Assembly: GCA_965116695.1 (NCBI GenBank)
Contig: OZ220706.1
Span: 2,046,001 to 2,110,000, forward strand
Direction: 5' to 3'
Origin: JAJDTT01 sp965116695
Lineage (GTDB): Bacteria > Acidobacteriota > UBA6911 > RPQK01 > JAJDTT01
DNA length: 64,000 bases
Below are positions 44,737 to 52,730 of this stretch, in pieces. The notes beneath the pieces are model-generated. The model made no database searches. It was not told the DNA's origin and was given only the letters and a program-made list of their open reading frames with translations. Each line of letters starts with the position of its first letter. The first letter of the stretch is position 1. The translations under genes were made by a program, and so were the position numbers.

Positions 44737-45990
44737 TCACCCGGCAACTGTTGATTGGACGCCGTTGCAGAGGTAGTCGAATATTTCGTAGTTTCGGGCT
44801 CCCTGGGCCGCCCGGGCCTCGTACTCGCCGCTCAGCGGTTCCGAGAGCAGCATGGGGACCACCATCTCGTGGCGACCGCCGTGGGACCGCAGAGGTTCGT
44901 TCAGAACACTGAGATCGTGGTCGGAAGGGGTCCTCCCGATGACGGCGCCGGCGTCCGCCATCACGACCAGATCGCCGATGCGGTCGGCCGGCAGGTCCAA
45001 CTCTCTCGACGCCGTAGAGCGATCGTAGACCTCGTCGATGCCGGGCAGCCGGCGGATCCAACCGGCCACGGCAGTGGTCTCCCTGAGTTCGGCCAAGTGC
45101 ACCATGACCGCCGAACCCAGGGAGCCGTGATGAACGACGTAGGGGTCCGTAATGGGACAGACCACTCGGTTCCCCTCTCCGAAACGGTCTCGCAGCAGAG
45201 ATTCCAGATAGACGACGTTGGGGGTCCCGTCGGGTCCCGTTTTGGCATTCATGCCGTGGTCGGCGGTCACCCCAACCCGGGCGCCGGTCTCCAGCAGCGC
45301 GCCGATCTCCCGGTCCAGCTCTTCATGGAAATCGAGCGACCGGGCAGACTCGGGAGGGAATTTGTGCTGCATGTAATCGGTCAGGGACAGGAAGAGAAAA
45401 TCGGCCAGATTCCTCTGGATGAGGCGGACACCTGCCGCCAGCACGAAGAGGCTGGCGTCGGCGCTGTAGATCTCCGGCTGCGGCCTGCCCACCAGGCCCT
45501 CCAGGTTCGCGACGCCGTGGGTGCCGACGGCGGCGTCCGCGGCGCGCTCCGACGAAAAGGCGATTCCATCCAGGTCCCTGGTCAGCAGGTCCCGAAGTTT
45601 CTCCTTGGCGGTCACCATCGCCACCTTCCGGCCGGCACGGGACGCTGCCGCCAGAATCGTGCCGCATCGGACGTAGCGGGACGAGTTCATCATCAGTTCC
45701 CGGCCGGTCCGCGGATCGAGAAAGAAGTTGCCGCTGATCCCGGTGACGGAAGGAGGGGCCCCGGAGACGATGCAGGCATTGTTCACGTTGGTGAAGGAGG
45801 GGAGGGCGCCCCGGACCACGGTCTCGAATCCGCCTTCGGCCAGACCGTCCAAATGGGGCATGCGGCCGCGATTCCTGGAAACCTCCAGGTACTCGGGGCC
45901 GCACCCGTCGATGCAGACCACCGCCAGCGGCTTGGCCGGAGGCCGGTACTGCAGCCCGTTGACCCGGAAAGGCGTGGTGCTGATCCGCAT
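44737..45990 (-). CDS. phnA: Phosphonoacetate hydrolase
   Basis: 417 aa alkaline-phosphatase-superfamily enzyme that splits phosphonoacetate to acetate and phosphate. The signature order fits PhnA: VVCIDGCGPEYL (metal ligand Asp28), RMPHLDGLAEGG, LPSFTNVNNACIVSG (nucleophile Thr67), GNFFLD, MVTAKEKLRDLL, LTDYMQHKF (Asp/His ligands), VTADHGMN (Asp-His) and HGGRHEM (last His). No phosphonate importer or transaminase (phnW/phnY) is beside it. The prepilin peptidase gene ends 10 bp upstream. Confidence 0.9.
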   Translation of the reverse strand: MRISTTPFRVNGLQYRPPAKPLAVVCIDGCGPEYLEVSRNRGRMPHLDGLAEGGFETVVRGALPSFTNVNNACIVSGAPPSVTGISGNFFLDPRTGRELMMNSSRYVRCGTILAAASRAGRKVAMVTAKEKLRDLLTRDLDGIAFSSERAADAAVGTHGVANLEGLVGRPQPEIYSADASLFVLAAGVRLIQRNLADFLFLSLTDYMQHKFPPESARSLDFHEELDREIGALLETGARVGVTADHGMNAKTGPDGTPNVVYLESLLRDRFGEGNRVVCPITDPYVVHHGSLGSAVMVHLAELRETTAVAGWIRRLPGIDEVYDRSTASRELDLPADRIGDLVVMADAGAVIGRTPSDHDLSVLNEPLRSHGGRHEMVVPMLLSEPLSGEYEARAAQGARNYEIFDYLCNGVQSTVAG

Positions 45991-46000
45991 CAGGCGGCCG

Positions 46001-46807
46001 TCAATCGGAGAAGTACCAGTGCAGAATCGCAGGGCCCCAAAAGGCGGCCGCCGCCGATGCCACGCCCAGGAAGGTTCCGAACGGCAACGGGTAGCTCCGT
46101 CCCTTGGAGCGGGCCCGCATGTAGATGGAGCCGGCGACGGCTCCGATCACCGAACCCGCGAAGACGCTCAGCAAGGCGCACTTCCAGCCCAGGAAGGCGC
46201 CCAGCATGGCGGTCATCTTGACGTCGCCGAATCCCATCCCGTCCACCCCCGAAAAACGGCGGTAGAGCGCGGCGACCAGCCACAGGAAGCCACCTCCCAG
46301 CCCGGCTCCCAGGAGAGAGAATCCCAGGTGTTCCCAGGCCGGGAGCGACGCCGGCCCGGTCTCCCAGCGGAAGAAACCCGGGTCCTGCAGTGGCGACAGC
46401 AGGATACCGGCCGCCAAGCCTCCGAGCGTCAGGACGTCGGGCAGGATCCGATGGTAGAGGTCGATGACGGTGAGAGCCAGGATCAGCGCCAGGAAGAGGC
46501 AGCAGACGACAAAGGCCGGGGACCATTCAAACCGAATCCAGGCGCCAAGAAACAGGGCCGCCGCCGCGGCTTCCACCAACGGATAGCGGAGAGAGATGGG
46601 AGCGTGGCACGCGCGGCAGCGACCCCTGAGCAGCAGGAAGCTCAGGATGGGAACGTTGTCCCGGGCCGGGATCGGCTTCGAGCAGCCGGGGCAGCGGGAA
46701 CGGGGCCGGATGACCGACAGCCCGCGTGGGATGCGGTGAATGCAGACGTTGAGAAAGCTCCCGATCACCAATCCGGCCAGCGCCGGCGCGGCTGCGATCC
46801 AGTCCAT
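46001..46807 (-). CDS. pilD: Type IV prepilin peptidase (A24)
   Basis: 268 aa, starting at the ATG at 46807 (a TTG at 46816 lies in the -10 box). The N-terminal methylase-like domain keeps the zinc cysteines: SRCPGCSKPIPARDNVP and GRCRACHAPI. Membrane helices follow; the two catalytic Asp are in ALTVIDLYHRILPD and MGFGDVKMTAMLG. It trims the leader peptides of pilins such as those at 54997-57638. It lies 11 bp upstream of phnA on the same strand. Confidence 0.94.
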   Translation of the reverse strand: MDWIAAAPALAGLVIGSFLNVCIHRIPRGLSVIRPRSRCPGCSKPIPARDNVPILSFLLLRGRCRACHAPISLRYPLVEAAAAALFLGAWIRFEWSPAFVVCCLFLALILALTVIDLYHRILPDVLTLGGLAAGILLSPLQDPGFFRWETGPASLPAWEHLGFSLLGAGLGGGFLWLVAALYRRFSGVDGMGFGDVKMTAMLGAFLGWKCALLSVFAGSVIGAVAGSIYMRARSKGRSYPLPFGTFLGVASAAAAFWGPAILHWYFSD

Positions 46808-46815
46808 CTCCCGCA

Positions 46816-46821
46816 ATTATA
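46816..46821 (-). promoter_or_regulatory. TATAAT -10 box 9 nt before the pilD ATG
   Basis: A perfect TATAAT on the minus strand ends 8 bases before the ATG at 46807, which would place the transcript start at or within two bases of the start codon (leaderless mRNA). The -35 region is poor. Confidence 0.4.
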
Positions 46822-46878
46822 CGCGCGGTCCGGAAGGTGTCCTTTGCTCCCGGAGTTGGATCCGCTCGAATGCCGGAC

Positions 46879-47125
46879 TAGCCCGCATTTCTCACCAGGG
46901 GGTGTGACGATCGCGCAGGATTTTCGCCCTCAGCGCGTGCTCGCGACCGAGAGCGTAGTGGTGACTACGTTTGAGGGAGCACGTGCGCGCTGAGGGTGAA
47001 AAGACCAGCGAGCGCGCGCCCAGCGCAGTCTGTTTCGGAAAAACCCTGGACAATTTCGCGCAAATGCTCAAAAACAGATCCTTTTTCGTCATACGCAAAG
47101 CGACCTGGTGGGAAATGCGGGTTAG
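46879..47125. mobile_element. Inverted-repeat (MITE-like) element, copy 3, full length
   Basis: About 247 bp, same orientation as copy 2. The left end is again CTAG + CCCGCATTTCTCACCAGG; the right end is GGTGGGAAATGCGGGTTAG. The inner dyad is better preserved than in copy 2 (GTGCTC/GAGCAC pairs). The right end supplies the stop codon of the TolC-like gene (TAA, 47122-47124, minus strand). Confidence 0.88.
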
Positions 47126-48807
47126 TCACGGCGGGCCAGTACGATGTCGTTGCTGTCGACGATGGTGTACATGGCCGTCTCCAGGTCGGTCACGGCCTGC
47201 TGGTAGTCGACCCGCGCCCTCAGTTCCTGCACCTGCGACTGGCTCAGGTCCCGCTGATACCGCAGCACCTCGAAGTTGGTGGACAACCCGGCCTGGAAAC
47301 GCTTGTTCTCACCCTCCAATTGAGCCTCCGAGAGTTCGCGCGCCACTCGGGCCGCCTCCAGGCGCTTCCTCTGGGTGGCGATGCTCTCATAGGCATTGCG
47401 CACTTCCACGATGATCATCTGCTGCTGGTTCTTCAATTGGCTGGCGAGGCGGCGCTCACGGATCAGGAGGCTGGCCCTCTCCGCCTCGTTGGCCCGATTT
47501 CTCAGGGGGATCTCCACGCTGACGCCAAGAGTGTAGTTGATGTAGTCGAACCCGAAGACCTGGCCCCAAGAATTCCCGAAACTGCCGAAGAATGGATTCG
47601 ACGGCTGGGGCACGTTTTGCATCCGGGTATCCGGAACACCGTCCCCATCCGTATCGACGAACTGACTCACCAGTATTTCTCCAGCCCGTCCCGTATTGGT
47701 CAAATTCGCCACCAGGTCCACGGTGGGTCTTCCATCCTGGCGGTAGTACTCCCGATCCACCTCCACCTGTTCCCGGAGCAACCGATTCTGGTCCAGTTCG
47801 GGGCGCTTCTCCATGGCCCTGGCGATGGCCTCGTCCAGGGTGAGGGTCAGGTCCTGGACCCGGGGAAGCTGGGTGGGAATCAGGGTCAGATTCCAGAGGG
47901 GCGCCCTCGGGTCCGGCGCCAAGTGGCGTTTGAGTCCGTTCTGGGAGGTGATGATCCGGACCTCGGACTGGATCATCTCCTGTTCGCGCGTGGCCACTTC
48001 GGCGCGGGAAGCAGTGATCTCGATGGGCGCCATGACACCGATCCGGACCCGCTTCTGATTGTTCTCATGCTGGATGATGGCCAGCTCCATGGACTTGCGA
48101 ATGGCCTCGTAGCTTTCGATGGCAAAGACGAGTTCCCAATATTGGTTCTGGACCTGCTGGACGATCTGCGACACCTTCTGCTGAAACTGGCTGTCGCTGA
48201 TCTCTGTTTCCAGGTTGAAGAGCTTGAGCTGACGCCTGGTCTGGGTCTTACGGAATCCCCTCCAAAGCGGCTGGCGCAGACCGACGGCGAAGTTGGATCC
48301 GAACGAGGGGTTCATGAACGAGAAGGTGCTGTTGGTGGCGAAACGGTTGTTGTTGAAGCTCAGCGTGAGGCTGCTGCCGTTGGGCAGATTCTGGATCAGT
48401 GAGGTATCGAAGTAGATCCGGTCCGTCGTGTTCACCGGAATTCCCTGACCCGCGTCCAGGATGGACCGGGCGGGATTCTCAGTGGCCGCCCACCCCACCT
48501 CGAACTGGATCCGGGGATCGTAGAACCCCTTGGTCCCGAAGATCTGCTGGCGGTTCAGATCCTCGTTGTAGTCCTCGATGGCGATCTCCAGGTTGTTGAG
48601 CAGGGCCAGCCGGATGGCGTCCTTGACACTCACCTCCCGGACCGGTCTCTCACGGCGCATCCGATCGGCCCACGACTCGGGCCGATCGATTTTCGGCATC
48701 TGCGGACCGGCCTGGTCCGGGGCCGGTTCTTCCTGGGGCACGGCCCGCAGGAAGGGCACCGCCATCACGAAAAAAACCGGCGCGAAGATTCCCTTAACGC
48801 TCTTCAT
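47122..48807 (-). CDS. TolC-family outer-membrane efflux protein
   Basis: 561 aa. Signal peptide (VKGIFAPVFFVMAVPFLRA), then VKDAIRLALLNNLEIAIEDYNEDLNRQQ, the typical TolC repeat opening, repeated in the second half (LTLDEAIARAMEKRPELDQNRL). Long helical parts alternate with barrel strands (IYFDTSLIQNLPNGSSLTLSFNNNRF; YINYTLGVSVEIPLRNR). ATG behind CCAGGAGATGCC. It would form the outer-membrane exit of a tripartite efflux or secretion pump; no membrane-fusion protein or pump is adjacent. The stop lies in element copy 3. Confidence 0.92.
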   Translation of the reverse strand: MKSVKGIFAPVFFVMAVPFLRAVPQEEPAPDQAGPQMPKIDRPESWADRMRRERPVREVSVKDAIRLALLNNLEIAIEDYNEDLNRQQIFGTKGFYDPRIQFEVGWAATENPARSILDAGQGIPVNTTDRIYFDTSLIQNLPNGSSLTLSFNNNRFATNSTFSFMNPSFGSNFAVGLRQPLWRGFRKTQTRRQLKLFNLETEISDSQFQQKVSQIVQQVQNQYWELVFAIESYEAIRKSMELAIIQHENNQKRVRIGVMAPIEITASRAEVATREQEMIQSEVRIITSQNGLKRHLAPDPRAPLWNLTLIPTQLPRVQDLTLTLDEAIARAMEKRPELDQNRLLREQVEVDREYYRQDGRPTVDLVANLTNTGRAGEILVSQFVDTDGDGVPDTRMQNVPQPSNPFFGSFGNSWGQVFGFDYINYTLGVSVEIPLRNRANEAERASLLIRERRLASQLKNQQQMIIVEVRNAYESIATQRKRLEAARVARELSEAQLEGENKRFQAGLSTNFEVLRYQRDLSQSQVQELRARVDYQQAVTDLETAMYTIVDSNDIVLARRD

Positions 48808-49016
48808 GGCATCTCCTGGAAAAGGCTCTGGACTGGACGAACCGTTGCAATGACCCGAGCACAGCCAGCCCGGACTGTAACACGAGGGTTCATCCTATCG
48901 TGTACGAACCAACCCGACGGATTGTTTCAAGAAGGCGGGAGGCCGTTAATCCGTGATGGTACTCCCGCAAGCATCGAGACCGTGCCTGCGCCCGCCGGAC
49001 AAGGCGCGATGCAGAC

Positions 49017-49307
49017 CTACTTCCAACGGTTGTCCCTCCATCGGTTCCCGGCCTTGGCTCGAAGGTACCGGCTGCCGCGGTGACGATTCTGGTGGTGACG
49101 CCTGAGACGCTCCTCGTCGGTCAAAGCGGTTTCGACTCGCTTGCAGATGATTCTGTATCCGGCCCAGAGGGACAACGGCAATACGAAGCCGGCGAGGTAG
49201 CGCCACTCGAAGGATCGGTCCAGGATCGACCAGCAGACCCAGAGCCAACACGGGAGAAAAGTGGCCCAGGCGAGAACATTGATCAGGTACGCAACAAATG
49301 CCTTCAT
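49017..49307 (-). CDS. Small membrane protein of unknown function
   Basis: 96 aa. Two hydrophobic segments (about 5-27, AYLINVLAWATFLPCWLWVCW, and 36-53, YLAGFVLPLSLWAGYRI) and a basic C-terminal tail rich in Arg and His. No Shine-Dalgarno is evident. It begins 22 bp downstream of the large Cache-like gene and is co-oriented with it, so it may be part of the same transcript. I do not recognise the family. The 208-bp gap below it (48808-49016) holds nothing I can identify. Confidence 0.5.
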   Translation of the reverse strand: MKAFVAYLINVLAWATFLPCWLWVCWSILDRSFEWRYLAGFVLPLSLWAGYRIICKRVETALTDEERLRRHHQNRHRGSRYLRAKAGNRWRDNRWK

Positions 49308-49329
49308 CGGGACAATGTTCCGCTACGGC

Positions 49330-51177
49330 CTATTGCCCCGGCGGTATCTCCTCATCCGAGCTCACATCCGTACTCAAGGGAATCACCGGCAGTGTGGTGA
49401 AGATGCCCTGCATACCGTCCAGCTCCACAGCCACGCCGGTGAATTCCTGCGTTCCTGGAGGCGCCGTGCAACGCATGGACCCGGTGAAATCCGGCGTGTC
49501 GTGCTCGAACAGCTCGCTGATGAACAGGGCCGTCTGACCGTTGGCCGGCAACGTGACCGGCTGGGATTCGATCGTCTCGCCGCCCGTCATCAAGACGCAG
49601 GTCAACGTCAGCCCGGACTCGCTCAGGTTGCGGAGCGCCGCTCCGGTGTTGACGCCCCCCATCCGGCGGCGTACCGGAATGATGGCGTCCCGGACCGGTT
49701 GGCCGGCTCCCACGCCGGCCACGCCGATGCCGGGAGCGTCAAAGCGAAGCACCCCGCCGATGGGACTGTCGAGACCTTCGGTGACCACTTTCACTGAACC
49801 GGTCACGAGATCGCCCATGCCATTGGTCGAAATGGCGACTTCTCCCAGGGACGGCAGTTCGGACTGGAAGGTCAGAGCGCCGAAGTCCGTTGTTGTCAGA
49901 TTCCCCATGACGTCCACCATCGATCCTGGATCGATGAGCCCGCCGTCCTGGCCGTAGAAGTAGACGAGAGGTTGAATCGGCGTAGCGGCCAGGTTCACCA
50001 GCACCACGTCGGAACTGAAGGATTCCCCGTTGGCGAAATGGGCGAAGTCCAGGGCCATCTGATTCCCCTTGTAGAAGCCGGAAACAAGAATGACCGGCGG
50101 GAGCACAGCCTCCAGCCCGGGGATCAGACTATGCCGACGTACGAAGGCGACCTTGGGAATCTCCGCGCTGTCGGAATCATCGGCGGGATCGTCAAAGTGG
50201 TACTCGGTGAAGGCGCCTTCCGGGTTTTCTTGGGCCGCCTCGATGATCTTGAACAGAATCGGCTCACCGGTGACGGCATCCTTGTATTCCCCGGTAGCGA
50301 CGACGAACTCGAACTGTTGCGGAAATGCCCCGTGAAACCAGACGTAGCCGGTGGTATCGAGCAGGTAGAGATAGACGCTCCCGTCTCTCCAAGGGCCCTT
50401 CTCGTCCCGGAACACACTTCTCAATTTGACAAGAGCGGTGCCGCGTTCCTTCGCGAACGCGTCTCTCATGAAATCGACCGCCCCGTTCACGAAAGCCTTG
50501 AGCGTTTCCCGGTCCACCACGTCACTGGCAGTTACCGCCGGAGTGTCCGCGGGATCGTGGACGACCGGCTTCACGTGAGACTCCTGAAGATCGAACCCTG
50601 CGAGTATGATGGCCGGAGTGTTTTGAACGGCTGCGAACAGGTATCCGACGGCGTAGCCTCCCAACTCCTCCGGCAAAGCCCCGCCGTCAGCGTTCTCGAA
50701 GGCTCCCGTGAGTGATCCCGTGTTCGGGTCTCTGCTCGCTGTCAAGCCGGTCGCGGCGACGATCGCCGCGAATACCTCGTCACGGAGTTCCCTGCCTCCA
50801 AAGGCCATATCTTTCGAATGACGCGCCACGAGGCCGGTGGGAGTCAGTTGAACGACATAGACGGACTCCGATTTCCAATCTCCCTCATCACGTCTGAAAA
50901 CACACGACGCATACGTCTGCCCGTGCGAGGTCAAGTCCTGTACGTAGTTTTTCACCTCCAACGCAAAGGTCTTCAGATTTTCGGGAGTTGGATTCGCCTC
51001 CACCTGGCTTGCCGTGATGCTGGGGACGGGAGCCTCCATTACCCCATCCGGGCGAACGCATCCCACGTCCAACTGTCCCCAGGCGAGGCGAGCATCGGAA
51101 AAAACGCCGGCCAGCATGAACAGGCCAACTTCAAGAAGAAATAAGGGAGTCCTGATTTTCCAAATACCAGTTTGCAT
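49330..51177 (-). CDS. Secreted protein with two Cache-like domains
   Basis: 615 aa. The ATG at 51177 has AGGAGG 7 bases before it; upstream codons are dropped. Signal peptide (LFLLEVGLFMLAGVFSDARLAWGQ). Two related sensor-like units follow: PENLKTFALEVKNYVQDL...YVVQLTPTGLVARHS (about 50-130) and RETLKAFVNGAVDFMRDAF...YLYLLDTTGYVWFHG (about 235-310). Each has the helix-strand order and 'Y-hhhh-D/T-x-x-G-h' strand of calcium-channel/chemotaxis (Cache) domains. The C-terminal 250 residues are beta-rich, with an ANGESFSSDVVLVNLAATPIQPLVYFY-type start quoted by part. No transmembrane helix follows, so it is a free periplasmic or surface protein. Confidence 0.75.
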   Translation of the reverse strand: MQTGIWKIRTPLFLLEVGLFMLAGVFSDARLAWGQLDVGCVRPDGVMEAPVPSITASQVEANPTPENLKTFALEVKNYVQDLTSHGQTYASCVFRRDEGDWKSESVYVVQLTPTGLVARHSKDMAFGGRELRDEVFAAIVAATGLTASRDPNTGSLTGAFENADGGALPEELGGYAVGYLFAAVQNTPAIILAGFDLQESHVKPVVHDPADTPAVTASDVVDRETLKAFVNGAVDFMRDAFAKERGTALVKLRSVFRDEKGPWRDGSVYLYLLDTTGYVWFHGAFPQQFEFVVATGEYKDAVTGEPILFKIIEAAQENPEGAFTEYHFDDPADDSDSAEIPKVAFVRRHSLIPGLEAVLPPVILVSGFYKGNQMALDFAHFANGESFSSDVVLVNLAATPIQPLVYFYGQDGGLIDPGSMVDVMGNLTTTDFGALTFQSELPSLGEVAISTNGMGDLVTGSVKVVTEGLDSPIGGVLRFDAPGIGVAGVGAGQPVRDAIIPVRRRMGGVNTGAALRNLSESGLTLTCVLMTGGETIESQPVTLPANGQTALFISELFEHDTPDFTGSMRCTAPPGTQEFTGVAVELDGMQGIFTTLPVIPLSTDVSSDEEIPPGQ

Positions 51178-51505
51178 GGTGGGGTCCTCCTGAAGGCGGG
51201 CCGACTTCCGCCTTTGAGTCCCGTGCCATTCGAGTGACTGGGCCGCAGGCATTAACCAATTCAGTGTATGCGACGCACGTGTACCGAGAGTGAACCTTTG
51301 CGCCAGTATCGTGTCTTTAGTGTGTTTTTTTCTGCTGGTTCACGATGAAGTCGGCGCTGGACCGGATCGGACTTGGTTCCTCTACCGCACCGACTCATGG
51401 AATTGCCGGGCCGGATCGCGTTCATGGGTCCGACTGGACCCCTGCGGTGAGGAGATCCTGGAGTTGCCGGCGACGGAAGGGGAGGTGGGGTTCGAAGGAG
51501 GCTGT

Positions 51506-51530
51506 GCGGGACGGCTGACAGCCGCCCCGC
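51506..51530 (-). terminator. GC-rich hairpin after the M48 protease gene
   Basis: GCGGG-A-CGGCTG around a single A pairs with CAGCCG-C-CCCGC. It begins 10 bases after the stop of the M48 gene on the minus strand. No T-run follows. The rest of the 362-bp gap 51178-51539 shows no gene; short frames there look like noise. Confidence 0.4.
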
Positions 51531-51539
51531 AACCTGACG

Positions 51540-52595
51540 TCATTCCTCGGATTCGGATTCGGATTCGCTCGGACGGTTCCGCTTCAGAGAGGGCCGTTTC
51601 AGCGTCGGACGATCGCCCTTCAAGGTGGGCTCTTCCCGATCGTCCCTGTCGTTGGTCCGGCGCTTCAAGGTAGGCCGGCTCGCGCCGCTCTTGGTTCCGC
51701 CCTGCCCCGGACGGATCTCCGCGCGGTCCATCTGGATCAGACGCGCCTTCACCCGGTCGAACTCGGAGGTGCTGACCACATATTCCTCCTTGGGAGGCAA
51801 ATAGGCGATCTCCTCGTTGACCTTGGCGATCCGGTTTTCGAAGGAGGGGTGAGTCCGGAAGAAGCTGGCGAACTTGCCGGGCCGGCTCTTGTCCTTGGCC
51901 TGCATCTTTTCGAAGAAGGAGATGAATCCCTGCGGATCGTATCCGGTGTTCCAGAGATACTGGGTGCCCAACTGATCGGCTTCGGCCTCCGACTTGCGGG
52001 TGATGCCGAGAACCGCCAGATTCATGCCCATCCCCAGCCCCTGGTAGAGCGCATACTGAGTCCAACCGCCGGTGAGAATCAGGGCCGGCAGGGCGGCAAA
52101 CTGCAAGAGGTTGCCCTTGGTCATCCTCTCCGTGGCATGCCGGGCCGTCACGTGAGCGATCTCGTGGGCCATGACTCCGGCCAGCTCGGCCTCGTCCTCG
52201 GCCTCCAGAATCAACCCCTTGTTCACGAAGAAGTAGCCGCCCGGCAAGGCGAAGGCGTTCACCTCTTCGGAATCGAGCACGCGGATCACGAAGGGAACTT
52301 TCGCGTCCGAATTCTTCACGATGAGTTGGCCCAGCCCGTCGACGTACTCGTTCACGACGGGATCTTCCACCAACCGGGCGGTCTGCTCGATCTGCTGGGC
52401 ATATTGTGCGCCCAACTGGATCTCTTTCTCCAGCGATATGAAGTTGGGGAAGATCAGGGCCACCTTACCGTTGATATCCCGGTTGCCGATATTTTCCACA
52501 TCCCCGTGCTTGCGCCCGGATTGCGTCGGGACGTTCGCCAGAAACACCAGGGCGGTGGTCAAGAGAGTCAATGAGATTCGGGTTCTTTTGGTCAT
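51540..52595 (-). CDS. M48-family periplasmic metalloprotease with repetitive tail
   Basis: 351 aa. Signal peptide (ISLTLLTTALVFLANVPTQ). The protease core has VNAFALPGGYFFVNKGLI, the zinc site HEIAHVTARH and the third ligand in RKSEAEADQLGTQYL, as in BepA/LoiP chaperone-proteases that police outer-membrane protein assembly. After SFENRIAKVNEEI the C-terminal 60 residues are disordered and basic, with four PTLK/PSLK motifs (RPTLKRR, EPTLKGD, RPTLKR, PSLKRN) and a SESESESEE end. That tail is not part of the family. A good promoter precedes the gene. Confidence 0.92.
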   Translation of the reverse strand: MTKRTRISLTLLTTALVFLANVPTQSGRKHGDVENIGNRDINGKVALIFPNFISLEKEIQLGAQYAQQIEQTARLVEDPVVNEYVDGLGQLIVKNSDAKVPFVIRVLDSEEVNAFALPGGYFFVNKGLILEAEDEAELAGVMAHEIAHVTARHATERMTKGNLLQFAALPALILTGGWTQYALYQGLGMGMNLAVLGITRKSEAEADQLGTQYLWNTGYDPQGFISFFEKMQAKDKSRPGKFASFFRTHPSFENRIAKVNEEIAYLPPKEEYVVSTSEFDRVKARLIQMDRAEIRPGQGGTKSGASRPTLKRRTNDRDDREEPTLKGDRPTLKRPSLKRNRPSESESESEE

Positions 52596-52630
52596 GGTAG
52601 CGCCCTCATAAGGGTTCGGAACTGTAGTTC

Positions 52631-52660
52631 AGTATATCCATTGCCGAGCAGATCTGCCAA
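52631..52660 (-). promoter_or_regulatory. Sigma-70-like promoter of the M48 protease gene
   Basis: Minus strand: -35 TTGGCA (52660-52655), 18-bp spacer, -10 TATACT (52636-52631). The start codon at 52595 leaves a leader of about 28 nt. Confidence 0.6.
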
Positions 52661-52730
52661 GAACGCTCCGGAGCCGTCACAGCCTTTCCATGTGCGCCGC
52701 ATCTCTGCTAACTTCCTTCAACATATTCCG

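Noticed and set aside
51290..51673. 127-codon plus-strand ORF in the gap before the M48 gene
   Set aside because: It overlaps the 3' end of the M48 gene, has no ribosome site and contains the hairpin; no recognisable domain.
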